A stretch of DNA of 26,989 bases, from positions 1 through 26,989 of the IMG/VR virus record IMGVR_UViG_3300042691_024377, one strand, 5' to 3'. The notes under the pieces were generated by a model. The model was not told where the DNA came from. It ran no database searches and saw nothing but the letters and a program-made list of their open reading frames with translations. Numbering within the stretch: the stretch's first letter is position 1; every line of letters begins with the position of its first letter. This document shows positions 20,452-26,989 of this stretch, one piece after another. Position numbers and translations under genes: made by a program. This DNA comes from a virus.

Positions 20452-20640
20452 ATGGCATTTATCAAAGGAACTAATTGGAGTAATTTCCATAGCGGAAATA
20501 TACCTCAACCAAAGAAGAAGCCAACAAGCTACTCACTAATCTACCCTAATGGAGTTGTAGTGATAGCAAATGTAAGCTGGAAACTTTGCGACACATTAAA
20601 GAAACAACATATACACGCAACTATTAAACCTAACTATTAA
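20452..20640 (+). CDS. hypothetical protein
   Basis: Encodes 62 aa. A polar N-terminus with a PQPKKKP linker leads into a strand-helix segment (SYSLIYPNGVVVIANVSWKL) typical of small phage proteins. It begins immediately after the preceding stop codon. Function unknown. Confidence 0.55.
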   Translation: MAFIKGTNWSNFHSGNIPQPKKKPTSYSLIYPNGVVVIANVSWKLCDTLKKQHIHATIKPNY

Positions 20641-20652
20641 AAATTAGAAAAC

Positions 20653-20844
20653 ATGGATGAAGAAACAACAGTAAGATGCGATTTAGTTCATTCGAGCATA
20701 CAAGAACTTAAACAATTTGTAGATGCTTGTGAATTTTGTGGAGTAGCTGATTTTTGGTTTGATGGAGATAACTTTTTCGATAGCCCTCATTTAGAGGCAA
20801 CAGTTAATAAAAGAAAGTATAACGAATTTTTAGACCAACAATAA
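20653..20844 (+). CDS. hypothetical protein
   Basis: Encodes 63 aa, acidic, with two cysteines (ACEFCGV) and a WFDGDNFFDSP turn. It is followed after 3 bases by another small acidic gene. Not recognised. Confidence 0.55.
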   Translation: MDEETTVRCDLVHSSIQELKQFVDACEFCGVADFWFDGDNFFDSPHLEATVNKRKYNEFLDQQ

Positions 20845-20847
20845 CCT

Positions 20848-21009
20848 ATGAACCATAACAAAACCTTAGAACAAGAACCAACCCACATCGTAGTAACGGT
20901 GGAGGACATCGAAGAAGATGAAGAAATACTCTTTGAGGGAACACAAAGGGAATGCCAAAGTTTTATAAGAATTGATGGCAGAATAACACTAACAATAAAA
21001 CCTATATGA
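20848..21009 (+). CDS. small acidic protein
   Basis: Encodes 53 aa. Acidic middle (VEDIEEDEEILFEG) between beta-like ends. Its TGA overlaps the ATG of the DnaA-like gene (ATGA), so the two are translationally coupled and may act together, but that is inference. Confidence 0.55.
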   Translation: MNHNKTLEQEPTHIVVTVEDIEEDEEILFEGTQRECQSFIRIDGRITLTIKPI

Positions 21010-21581
21010 GAAAAGAAAAGAAGCCACAAAGACAACTGTTAGACATAAACACTATGAATGTTATCGCTAACGGAGTGATGCACTACTATAACGTACCTTT
21101 TGAAGCAATAGAGGGAACAAGTAAAGAACCTATATACGCAGAGCCAAGACATATTGCAATGGCTTTATGCTATTCTTTAACCTCCAATAACCAAGTGATG
21201 GTAGGAACATACTTCGGAGGTAGAAACCACGCCACCGTTAACCACGCTATGAAAAAGGTAGTTAATTTGTCCGCAGTTGACAAAAACTACAAAGACGTAG
21301 TAAAGAAGATTATTGCCTACGTTAACTTTGAATTAGGCAGGTCATTCAGACTTCAAGATGTTGTTGACACCTACAATAAAGTTAAAAATTCAAGTGTCCA
21401 TAGCGATAATCTTATCGAGGCTTTTAATGAACTTACTAAAGACCTAATGGAAACAGAGGAGCAAGAAGCTATGCTTAATATCGTTGCTAAGATGAAAGAG
21501 ATTAACGGATTAATTTGGTCAAAAGAAGTACAGTCAGAGGTCAAAGATAGAATCGGCATAAACGTATCAAAAAATGAATAA
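21006..21581 (+). CDS. DnaA domain IV-like DNA-binding protein
   Basis: Encodes 191 aa. Residues 12-110 match the C-terminal DNA-binding domain of DnaA: helices ending in AEPRHIAMALCYSLT, then the signature FGGRNHATVNHAMKKV, equivalent to FGGRDHTTVxHA of DnaA, whose residues contact the DnaA box. There is no AAA+ ATPase domain and no Walker motif. The remaining 80 residues are helical and unrelated. It should bind DnaA-box-like sites and could act in phage origin recognition, as a competitor of host DnaA, or as a transcription factor. The 5' end is coupled to the preceding gene. Confidence 0.85.
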   Translation: MRKEKKPQRQLLDINTMNVIANGVMHYYNVPFEAIEGTSKEPIYAEPRHIAMALCYSLTSNNQVMVGTYFGGRNHATVNHAMKKVVNLSAVDKNYKDVVKKIIAYVNFELGRSFRLQDVVDTYNKVKNSSVHSDNLIEAFNELTKDLMETEEQEAMLNIVAKMKEINGLIWSKEVQSEVKDRIGINVSKNE

Positions 21582-21666
21582 GAGAATAAAAATTAAACAC
21601 CAGTGGATTATCACAGCGATTATAACAATTTATTTACTAACTATACTAATTTTAATTTTAATATGA
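21574..21666 (+). CDS. tiny single-helix membrane protein
   Basis: Encodes 30 aa: a basic start (MNKRIKIKHQ) and then a continuous hydrophobic helix of about 20 residues rich in Ile, Leu and Thr. It overlaps the end of the DnaA-like gene by 8 bases and its stop overlaps the next start (ATGA). The overlap on both sides and the clean topology support a real gene. Function unknown. Confidence 0.5.
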   Translation: MNKRIKIKHQWIITAIITIYLLTILILILI

Positions 21667-22133
21667 GCAAAATACTAATTGAAAATTACAAAGGATGGGA
21701 GATTTACTTTGATAATAATAAGGAAAACTTCTACACAAGTTCGGATAGCTACGATAGAGAATGTATTAAAACTTCTTATGCTGCCGCAAAGAAATATATT
21801 GACGATTTTATAAAGGACAATATAACCTTTGAGCCAATTGTTATTGAAAAGAAAGACCACAGAGGAGCAACACAAATAAAACTTATTGGCATAAGAAAAG
21901 ATGGTAGATTTGTTTACGAGGGAAAAGATGGCAAAAAAGAGCAACTTTCAGAGTGGGATGAAAAGTATTATTATTTACCTACCGAAGAAAACAACGAAGC
22001 ATTAAAAAAGATTGCAGAAAAACAACAAATTATAGATGATATTAGTTTAGAAATTAGCGCACTTGAAAAAGAAATTATTAAAACACCAATTATTCAGCAG
22101 TTAAAAGAAAAATACAAACAATTAATAGGATAA
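21663..22133 (+). CDS. hypothetical protein with C-terminal coiled coil
   Basis: Encodes 156 aa from ATG 21663, coupled to the tiny membrane gene. The N-terminal part is rich in aromatic and polar residues (GWEIYFDNNKENFYTSSDSY). A beta segment (TQIKLIGIRKDGRFVYEGK) follows, and the last 50 residues are a charged coiled coil (ISLEISALEKEIIK). A start 60 bases upstream is possible but would overlap the membrane gene. Not recognised. Confidence 0.65.
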   Translation: MSKILIENYKGWEIYFDNNKENFYTSSDSYDRECIKTSYAAAKKYIDDFIKDNITFEPIVIEKKDHRGATQIKLIGIRKDGRFVYEGKDGKKEQLSEWDEKYYYLPTEENNEALKKIAEKQQIIDDISLEISALEKEIIKTPIIQQLKEKYKQLIG

Positions 22134-22137
22134 AAAT

Positions 22138-22362
22138 ATGATAACAAAACAAATTATTAGCTACAAGTCTTATAAAGACAATGGCTACGAGGTAAGAGTT
22201 TACGATGATAAATCTATTATCGTAGTTTGCCCTCCGTTAAACACAGAGTTTAGCTTATTAGAATTGCCAGAACACCGAAGGGAGGCAGTACAACCAATAG
22301 TGGATTTTATTGAAATGGATTTACAACACACTTTTACACCTCCCGAAGATGAAATTGAATAA
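22138..22362 (+). CDS. hypothetical protein
   Basis: Encodes 74 aa. Beta-rich start (ITKQIISYKSYKDNGYEVRV) and an acidic end (PPEDEIE). It is the last gene of this series; the recurrent promoter box begins 5 bases after its stop. Not recognised. Confidence 0.6.
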   Translation: MITKQIISYKSYKDNGYEVRVYDDKSIIVVCPPLNTEFSLLELPEHRREAVQPIVDFIEMDLQHTFTPPEDEIE

Positions 22363-22366
22363 GCTA

Positions 22367-22427
22367 TTTAGAATGTATCTAAATTACGCTAACTATTAGT
22401 ATATAAGGATATTATAAGTTAAATTTG
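22367..22427 (+). promoter_or_regulatory. operon promoter with palindromic operator (recombination genes)
   Basis: TTTAGAATGTATCTAAA (22367-22383) matches the shared palindrome at 14 of 16 positions. At the module distances stand TAG (weak -33) and TAAATTTG (22420-22427, full -7 match). The layout equals that at 8115 and 10965. It drives the SSB-ATPase-recombinase block from 22468. Confidence 0.6.
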
Positions 22428-22467
22428 CAGTTCAATTTATTAATTATTAATCTAAAACAGACTAAAA

Positions 22468-23154
22468 ATGGCTATTACAGCAAAAGACAACAGACCACCA
22501 AGAGAGTTAATCGAAGCAGGAAACTACATTGCACGATGCTATCAAATGATTGAAATTGGAACAGTTAAAGAGGATTTTCAAGGACAAGAAAAGACTTTAA
22601 CTAAAGTAAGAATCGGTTGGGAACTACCCACAGAGTTAAAAGTATTTAAAGAAGAAAACGGAGAACAACCAAGAGTTATCTCCAATGAGTACACTTTAAG
22701 CATGGCAGACAAAGCCACATTAAGAAAGCACCTTGAAGCATGGAGAGGTAAAACCTTTTCAGAGGAAGAAGCTAAAAACTTTGACATCACTAAATTATTA
22801 GGAGTGCCTTGTCAGTTAAACATCATTCACAAGGCAAGCAAGAAAGATGCAAGTAAGGTTTATGAACAAATCAGCAATGTATCTCCATTGATGAAAGGTG
22901 TTGTTTGCCCTCCCGCAGTTAATCCATTGTTTGTATTATCATTCGATGATTGGGATGTGCAAAAATTTGAATCATTGCCCGACTTTATCAAGGATAAGAT
23001 TAAAACCTCTGACGAGTACAAGGCTATCTATGCTACTAAGGAAGTTACCAAAGAGCAGCAGTTTGAAAATAATAGCCAAGACAAGTCTTTTGTTGATGCT
23101 CCGAAAGAAAAGCAAGTTACAATTCAAGATGAAAGTTCAGATTTGCCCTTCTAA
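22468..23154 (+). CDS. SSB-like phage single-strand-binding protein
   Basis: Encodes 228 aa. The body (residues 15-165) is a predicted beta-barrel-rich domain; the last 40 residues are a polar, flexible linker. The final residues DESSDLPF imitate the acidic tip of bacterial SSB (DDDIPF), which recruits replication and repair enzymes. Together with its place before the SMC-like ATPase this supports a DUF669-like or recombination-type ssDNA-binding role. There is no close match to classical SSB in the sequence I can see, so the function rests on the tail and context. Confidence 0.65.
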   Translation: MAITAKDNRPPRELIEAGNYIARCYQMIEIGTVKEDFQGQEKTLTKVRIGWELPTELKVFKEENGEQPRVISNEYTLSMADKATLRKHLEAWRGKTFSEEEAKNFDITKLLGVPCQLNIIHKASKKDASKVYEQISNVSPLMKGVVCPPAVNPLFVLSFDDWDVQKFESLPDFIKDKIKTSDEYKAIYATKEVTKEQQFENNSQDKSFVDAPKEKQVTIQDESSDLPF

Positions 23155-23173
23155 CTAACTGATAATCAATAAC

Positions 23174-24427
23174 ATGAAGATAGAAAAAGTTAAAATAAAA
23201 CAATTCAAAGTCCTTAAAGATTTTGAAGCCGACATAGCAGGTCATAACATATTTATTATGGGCGACAATGCACAAGGCAAAAGTTCGATAATTCAATTTT
23301 TAAAGATTGCATTAGGCGACCAAAGCAATATTCCTCCCGATGCCACAGGGGAGGGAGTTGTTATCGCTTCTAAAGATGGCGGAAATTACACCTTTAAAGT
23401 TAAATTTAAGGATGGCAAGCCAGTTGTTGAAGTAACAAGCCCCGATGGATTAAAAGACAGCAGAAAAGGAACATTAGCGGCTTTAACAGGTGCAATAGGA
23501 TTTGATATTGACGAGTTTGTTTCTTTAAGCAAGACCACAGCAGGTCAAAAGAAGCAAGTAGAAATCTATAAGTCATTCCTTGACCAAGAGATTATCAAAG
23601 AGATTGATGCCTTGCAATCCAAAGTTAAATCGTTGGAGGTTGACCGCACAGAAACAGGCAGAGAGGAAAAGCGTTTAAAGGCTGTTATTGAATCGCATCC
23701 ATTAAGAAATGAAATGGAGTTAACCAAGTTTAAGGAAGTTGACACAGCCGCTTTGTTGGAGAGTTTAAATAAGGCTAACGAAAAGAATAAGTCTATCGAG
23801 GGAGTTAACACTAAGATGGCGGCTAAAAAAGCAGAAGTTGATAATTGTGATGCTGAAATAGCTGAACTTGAAAAGAAAATTGCAGCCGAAAAAGAAAAGA
23901 AAGCAATCTTGTTAACTGAAATTGAAAAGGGTAAAATTTGGCTACAAACTAACACACCTATCGACACTACCGACATTCAAACTCAAATTAATGAAGCCTC
24001 CGAAACCAATAAGAAAGCAGCACAAGCAGCACAGTTAATTAAAGATAGAGAAGCACACGCCCAAGCAGCCGAATCTTATGGAGAAGCCACCGCCAACATT
24101 GAAAGCCAAAAAGCAGAGATAGCAAGTTTTATTAAAGAGATGGCAGTGCCAGTTGATGGACTACAATTTGATGATGATATGCTTATCTATAAGGGCGTTC
24201 CTGTATCAGAGGCAAGCCTTTCAACCTCCGAGATAATGGAGTTAGGATTATTAATGAAAGTAGCTGAAAATAAAGGGTTAGGTATCTTATTCCTTGAAAG
24301 AGGCGAAAGTTTAGGAGCGCAAAGGTTAAAAGACATTCAAGAGATGGCAGCTAAAAACAATATGCAGCTAATCATTGAACAAGTGGAAAGGGGCAAAGGG
24401 CTTCACATTGAAATAATGGAAGGCTAA
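23174..24427 (+). CDS. SMC/RecF-like AAA ATPase
   Basis: Encodes 417 aa. The start MKIEKVKIKQFKVLKDFE and Walker A GDNAQGKSS at 30-38 are those of the SMC/Rad50/RecF ATPases. Residues 145-310 form a coiled coil rich in Glu, Lys and Ala. The C-terminal part has a signature-like LSTSEIMELGL and a degenerate Walker B (LGILFLERGES), in which the usual D-E is L-E. No zinc-hook CxxC is seen, so the coiled coil is shorter than in Rad50. It would act with the SSB-like protein on DNA ends or replication forks. The stop overlaps the next start by one base. Confidence 0.8.
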   Translation: MKIEKVKIKQFKVLKDFEADIAGHNIFIMGDNAQGKSSIIQFLKIALGDQSNIPPDATGEGVVIASKDGGNYTFKVKFKDGKPVVEVTSPDGLKDSRKGTLAALTGAIGFDIDEFVSLSKTTAGQKKQVEIYKSFLDQEIIKEIDALQSKVKSLEVDRTETGREEKRLKAVIESHPLRNEMELTKFKEVDTAALLESLNKANEKNKSIEGVNTKMAAKKAEVDNCDAEIAELEKKIAAEKEKKAILLTEIEKGKIWLQTNTPIDTTDIQTQINEASETNKKAAQAAQLIKDREAHAQAAESYGEATANIESQKAEIASFIKEMAVPVDGLQFDDDMLIYKGVPVSEASLSTSEIMELGLLMKVAENKGLGILFLERGESLGAQRLKDIQEMAAKNNMQLIIEQVERGKGLHIEIMEG

Positions 24428-24645
24428 TGGAAGAAAAAATCTTTGACAGTAGTTATCTTAATAAAGGTATCTACAATAGCGAAACTAAGGAGTTAATCAT
24501 TGTGTTTAAAGCCAATGAGCAGCCTAAAATGTTTTATGAAGTTAGTCAAGAGGTTTGGGATGAAATGAAAGGGTCTGCTTCGGCAGGCTCTTTTTACCAC
24601 TCTAAGATTAAAAAGGTTTATGAGTATTCAGTTTGGGGAGAATAG
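24427..24645 (+). CDS. KTSC domain protein
   Basis: Encodes 72 aa. The whole protein fits the KTSC domain: DSSYLNKGIYNSETKELIIVF, then F-Y-E-V-S-Q-E-V-W-D-E-M and S-A-S-A-G-S-F-Y-H-S-K-I-K. KTSC is found at the C-terminus of some lysyl-tRNA synthetases and as small phage proteins, and is thought to bind RNA or nucleic acid. It overlaps the ATPase gene by one base and the next gene begins on the base after its stop. A terminator-like hairpin lies within its coding sequence. Confidence 0.8.
   Translation: MEEKIFDSSYLNKGIYNSETKELIIVFKANEQPKMFYEVSQEVWDEMKGSASAGSFYHSKIKKVYEYSVWGE
24570..24595 (+). terminator. terminator-like hairpin inside the KTSC coding sequence
   Basis: AGGGTCTGC (24570-24578), a TTCG tetraloop, and GCAGGCTCT (24583-24591) pair over 9 positions with two G-T wobbles, followed by TTTT. 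It has the form of an intrinsic terminator but sits within a gene. It may only reflect codon choice in the SASAGSF motif, or reduce transcription into the recombinase gene. Confidence 0.4.
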
Positions 24646-24828
24646 ATGCTCGGAGAAAACTATAAACTAAAGACAGGCAAACACTTTGGCAAGACTTTAA
24701 AAGAAGTACCAGCGAGTTACTTGCTATATTGCTATGACAATAACTATGTTATGGAGCAAGCAGCAAGACGATTTGTAGTGAACAATGAACAAGAGTTAAG
24801 AATAAAAGCTAAAAATGAGAAAGCATGA
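24646..24828 (+). CDS. DUF3820-like small protein
   Basis: Encodes 60 aa. The segment GKHFGKTLKEVPASYLLYCYDN matches the (F/H)GK(Y/T)-x-G-x-x-x-x-x-x-P-x-x-Y-L pattern of the DUF3820 / exonuclease X C-terminal family, which accompanies exonucleases and phage recombination proteins. The frame begins immediately after the KTSC stop and overlaps the recombinase start by 4 bases, so all three are coupled. Confidence 0.7.
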   Translation: MLGENYKLKTGKHFGKTLKEVPASYLLYCYDNNYVMEQAARRFVVNNEQELRIKAKNEKA

Positions 24829-25532
24829 AAGCTAAACTTTACGCTCGTGTCAGCACAGACAAGCAAGAAAGCAGCGTTGACCAACAAATAAAAGAACTGC
24901 AAGACTTTTGGGCAAGGTTAAATATTGATGGCTATGAAGTAGAATATCTTATTGATGAAAATGTTTCGGGAGGAACAGAATTGTTTGACAGACCACAAGG
25001 CTCAAAATTAAAGGATTTAGAAAGCGGCAGCATTGTTATTTGTTATAAAAGGGATAGAATGTTTCGCAATGTTATAAACGCCCTACAAATCGTTTATAAA
25101 TGGCTTGATGATGGAGTTACTATTTACTTCATTGAAAATGGAATAGAACCGCTAACACTTGAAAACCCTAATTCTAAGTTTATATTTACTATTCTTTGTG
25201 CTAAAGATGAACTTGAAAAGGACACAACAGCACTTAGAACAAGGTTAAACATGAAATTCCGCAAAGAAAATGGGCGCACTTATTCATCTGCTCCGTATGG
25301 CTGGACAAACGAGGGCGAAAGAGGCAATAATGGAAAAATAATTGATGGCAAACTTATCCCTAATGAAAAAGAGCAAGCAGTGATAAAAATGATTAAGGAC
25401 TTAAAAGAGAGTAAATATACTTTAGGAGCAATAGCAGATAAGTTGAATTTTAATAATATCCCATCTAAGAAAGGTGGAACTTGGAGCAGCAAAACCGTTT
25501 CCGATGTCCTTAACAACTCCCTTAATCAATAA
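24825..25532 (+). CDS. serine recombinase (resolvase/invertase family)
   Basis: Encodes 235 aa. The catalytic domain begins YARVSTDKQ with the nucleophile Ser10, and the second active-site region is KRDRMFRN (75-82). The chain then has the linker helix (AKDELEKDTTALRTRL), an APYGW segment, and a DNA-binding C-terminus with the resolvase-type IADKLNFNNIPSKKGGTWSS. Length is close to the 180-240 aa of resolvases and small invertases and much less than large phage integrases. It could resolve dimers, invert DNA or integrate the element; no crossover site is evident in the window. Confidence 0.85.
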   Translation: MKAKLYARVSTDKQESSVDQQIKELQDFWARLNIDGYEVEYLIDENVSGGTELFDRPQGSKLKDLESGSIVICYKRDRMFRNVINALQIVYKWLDDGVTIYFIENGIEPLTLENPNSKFIFTILCAKDELEKDTTALRTRLNMKFRKENGRTYSSAPYGWTNEGERGNNGKIIDGKLIPNEKEQAVIKMIKDLKESKYTLGAIADKLNFNNIPSKKGGTWSSKTVSDVLNNSLNQ

Positions 25533-25586
25533 TCATTCTAAATTAGCTTATCATAGTAATTAATTGAAAAATATTATATTAATTTG
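25526..25586 (+). promoter_or_regulatory. promoter module ahead of the exported protein
   Basis: TCAATAATCATTCTAAA (25526-25542) keeps a perfect right half-site but a poor left one. At the module distances stand GTA and TTAATTTG (25579-25586), 7 of 8 with respect to the conserved positions of TAnnTTTG except one base. It begins within the last codons of the recombinase gene. Confidence 0.45.
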
Positions 25587-25609
25587 TACTTTAATCTTAA
25601 AAACTAACA

Positions 25610-25921
25610 ATGAAAATATCAAACAACAGACTCAAACAAACAGTTGCAGGTCTTATGGCAGCCATGTCAATGGTAGCAGCACCACAACAAGCAAAGGCGG
25701 CAGAAACTCCAATGCAAAATGAAGTATCGGGAGCAAATAAAAATGCTACTCTTAAAACACAAGAGAGAAAGCAAGGTATATCAGTAAGCCAAGTAGGAGG
25801 CGGACTTGATTTCGACCATGTAAGAATGATGGAGAAGCCTAATCCTATTTACATTCCTTACTACCACCCAAAGCAAACTTACAGAGCGCAAGTAAGAAAG
25901 GCTAATAAAAGAAGAAAGTAA
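25610..25921 (+). CDS. small exported protein
   Basis: Encodes 103 aa. The N-terminus has a basic start, a hydrophobic core (VAGLMAAMSMVAAP) and AKA before AE, a classical signal peptide cleaved near residue 31. The mature part is polar and basic, with a PNPIYIPYYHPKQTYRAQV stretch near the end. Possible roles include periplasmic phage functions. It heads its own short operon behind the promoter at 25579 and precedes a membrane protein. Not recognised. Confidence 0.65.
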   Translation: MKISNNRLKQTVAGLMAAMSMVAAPQQAKAAETPMQNEVSGANKNATLKTQERKQGISVSQVGGGLDFDHVRMMEKPNPIYIPYYHPKQTYRAQVRKANKRRK

Positions 25922-25939
25922 ATCTTAAATCTAACACAA

Positions 25940-26173
25940 ATGAAACCACTAAACTACATCAAATCAAAGAAAGCCTCGTTACTTGCGTGTGCTTTAATCT
26001 TATTATTTTTCACAATCGGACTGCCCGAAAAGGTAACAACCGACCATTGGCGTTTGTATAGCATTTTTGACGTGCCTAATGGATGGGCGCGAGTTGTTGC
26101 GGCTGTATTGTTGGCTGTTACTTTTGGTGCTATTGTAGCGCAAGGTTTGAATGAATTTAAGAGGGGGAAATAA
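25940..26173 (+). CDS. two-helix membrane protein, holin-like in shape
   Basis: Encodes 77 aa with two hydrophobic helices: about residues 11-28 (SLLACALILLFFTIGL) and 51-68 (VVAAVLLAVTFGAIVAQG), and a basic C-terminus (FKRGK). Size and topology resemble a class II holin, and it lies behind an exported protein, but no lysin gene is in view, so this is only a suggestion. It ends 3 bases before the -33 box of the third HNH promoter. Confidence 0.6.
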   Translation: MKPLNYIKSKKASLLACALILLFFTIGLPEKVTTDHWRLYSIFDVPNGWARVVAAVLLAVTFGAIVAQGLNEFKRGK

Positions 26174-26175
26174 AT

Positions 26176-26207
26176 TTTGCTAATTAAAAAAATAATTCCT
26201 ATATTTG
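26176..26207 (+). promoter_or_regulatory. promoter of the third HNH unit
   Basis: TTTG (26176-26179), 20 bases, TATATTTG (26200-26207), identical in the -7 box and spacing to the promoter at 13529-13559. The context TTCCTATATTTG is shared by both. No palindromic box is recognisable upstream. Helix a of the leader begins 5 bases after the -7 box. Confidence 0.65.
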
Positions 26208-26211
26208 CAAC

Positions 26212-26312
26212 GCTTAATCGTTTACAAAATGAAATTTAAAAAATCCCGTAGTTATACATTGTCCTCTACAACCTAAATGGGTTGGGCGGTTAAGCCTTTG
26301 TGTTTCTACGGG
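26212..26312 (+). promoter_or_regulatory. structured RNA leader C (pseudoknot) of the third HNH gene
   Basis: Helix a: GCTTAATCG (26212-26220) with CGGTTAAGC (26287-26295), one T-G wobble at the same place as in leader B. Helix b: CCCGTAG (26245-26251) with CTACGGG (26306-26312). A small hairpin, CAACC/GGTTG (26269-26273, 26280-26284), lies between. Helix b ends 10 bases before ATG 26323. Shared words with leader B include CGCTTA, AAATCCCG and TAAGCCTTTGTG; paired positions that differ do so in both arms. Confidence 0.75.
26229..26276 (+). CDS. upstream ORF in leader C (15 codons)
   Basis: ATG 26229 to TAA 26274-26276 encodes MKFKKSRSYTLSSTT. The leader B frame at 13582 starts with MNLKTKSRYFTSPNTT, so K-S-R-x-(Y/F)-T-x-S-x-x-T-T is shared, and the frame covers the 5' arm of helix b in both. 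It may be a leader peptide whose translation alters the RNA fold. Conservation may also be due to the RNA itself. Confidence 0.4.
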   Translation: MKFKKSRSYTLSSTT

Positions 26313-26322
26313 TATTTTTATA

Positions 26323-26838
26323 ATGGAAAATCAAGAAATAATATGGAAAGATGTTGTCGGGTATGAAGGTGTTTACAAAATAAGTAGTTGCGGAAAGTTA
26401 AAAAGAATTTACAAAACTAAAAAAGATTCTATTCTTAAATGTTCTATAAACCAAAGCGGATACGTATGCGCACGAATAAGAATTAATGGAGGTTTTAAAA
26501 ATATTAAAGTTCACAGGCTTGTTTGTATTGCTTTTTTAGAAAATCCATTAAACAAACCTCATGTTAACCATAAAAACGGTATTAAAACAGATAACAGACT
26601 TGAGAATTTAGAGTGGGTTACTCCTTTAGAAAACAACACACACGCATTAGAAACAGGATTAGTTCAAAAAATAGGAGAGAAACATTCGAGTGCTAAATTA
26701 ACAACCGAGCAAGTTTTAAAAATAAGGGAGTTATCATCACAAGGCATAAGCGGAGGTAAAATAGCAAAAATAATAGGAATTGTAGGCAGGAATCATATTA
26801 ATGATATAATCAAAAGAAAAAAATGGAGACACATTTAA
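26323..26838 (+). CDS. NUMOD4-HNH homing-type endonuclease
   Basis: Encodes 171 aa. Residues 6-30 are a NUMOD4 motif (IIWKDVVGYEGVYKISSCGK). The HNH core follows: KVHRLVCIAFL, then H80-V-N82-H83-K and DNRLENLEWVT, then N-N-T-H-A-L. The C-terminal 50 residues contain a resolvase-like helix-turn-helix (LTTEQVLKIRELSSQGISGG) for target recognition. It is intact, unlike its paralogue at 13678, and lacks the NUMOD1 repeats of that protein. It would cut DNA near its own insertion site to spread. Its start is fixed by the leader hairpin 10 bases upstream. Confidence 0.85.
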   Translation: MENQEIIWKDVVGYEGVYKISSCGKLKRIYKTKKDSILKCSINQSGYVCARIRINGGFKNIKVHRLVCIAFLENPLNKPHVNHKNGIKTDNRLENLEWVTPLENNTHALETGLVQKIGEKHSSAKLTTEQVLKIRELSSQGISGGKIAKIIGIVGRNHINDIIKRKKWRHI

Positions 26839-26850
26839 AAAATACAAAAC

Positions 26851-26989
26851 ATGAAATTATTATATAACCCACATACATTGACGTTTTCATTTGAAGTGCC
26901 TTTTATGAAGCAAACTGCTGGCGTTCAAAAAATACTTGGCATAGCAATCGGCTTAAAACATCACAGAGTTGATTACTTCCCTTACTTCC
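26851..26989 (+). CDS. truncated gene at the right edge
   Basis: An open frame from ATG 26851 reads MKLLYNPHTLTFSFEVPFMK and continues without a stop to the window end (46 codons). It lies 12 bases after the HNH stop and has a leader similar to neighbouring genes. Too short to identify. Confidence 0.5.
   Translation, partial: MKLLYNPHTLTFSFEVPFMKQTAGVQKILGIAIGLKHHRVDYFPYF

Noticed and set aside
22898-23158. Alternative-frame ORF within the SSB-like gene
   Set aside because: It lies inside a convincing gene, shows biased Leu/Ser/Lys composition and has no spacing relation to neighbours.

Overview
ORGANISM AND REPLICON. The window is AT-rich, densely packed and almost free of Shine-Dalgarno-like sites. 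Promoters fit the Bacteroidota sigma factor pattern (TTG/TTTG, about 20 bases, TAnnTTTG), so the host is very probably a member of Bacteroidota. Gene content is that of a temperate phage, prophage or phage-like element: TOPRIM primase-helicase, DUF6291 and DUF3310 proteins, an SSB-like protein, an SMC-like ATPase, a DnaA domain IV-only protein, a serine recombinase, three free-standing HNH endonucleases and dozens of small uncharacterised genes. No capsid, tail, portal or terminase gene is visible, and I see no tRNA, rRNA, CRISPR array or IS element. LAYOUT. (1) 1-1740: an integron-like cassette stretch. Four attC-like inverted-repeat sites (one cut by the window edge) separate a 63-aa gene, a gene-less cassette holding two tandem hairpins, and a PP-loop/PAPS-reductase-like gene. 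(2) 1786-4559, minus strand: two unknown genes, a putative lipoprotein, a band-7/SPFH membrane protein and a metallophosphoesterase. (3) 4560-4839: divergent promoter region with a structured leader. (4) 4840-8119, plus strand: HNH endonuclease and replication block (DUF6291, small protein, primase-helicase). (5) 8168-13511: two operons of small genes, each starting with a tiny single-helix membrane protein and including DUF3310 and a second PAPS-reductase-like paralogue. (6) 13508-14555: a second HNH unit (NUMOD4-HNH, frameshifted). (7) 14556-22362: looser array of small genes, ending with a DnaA domain IV-like protein. (8) 22367-25532: SSB-like protein, SMC-like ATPase, KTSC protein, DUF3820-like protein, serine recombinase. 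(9) 25526-26173: exported small protein and a two-helix membrane protein. (10) 26176-26838: third HNH unit, then a truncated gene at the right edge. HOW IT WORKS TOGETHER. Several plus-strand operons begin with the same 61-bp module: a 17-bp palindrome (consensus TTTAGAATnATTCTAAA), 13 bp, a -33 box, 20 bp, and a TAnnTTTG box. I infer a common regulator for the replication, accessory and recombination genes. The strongest candidate for something undescribed is an RNA leader in front of each of the three HNH genes. Its 5' end pairs with a segment just upstream of a second helix whose 3' arm lies 9-10 bases before the start codon, giving an a-b-a'-b' pseudoknot with a small hairpin inside and a short upstream ORF between a and b. 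The leaders at 13.6 kb and 26.2 kb are homologous and show compensatory base changes; the one at 4.7 kb shares the topology only.
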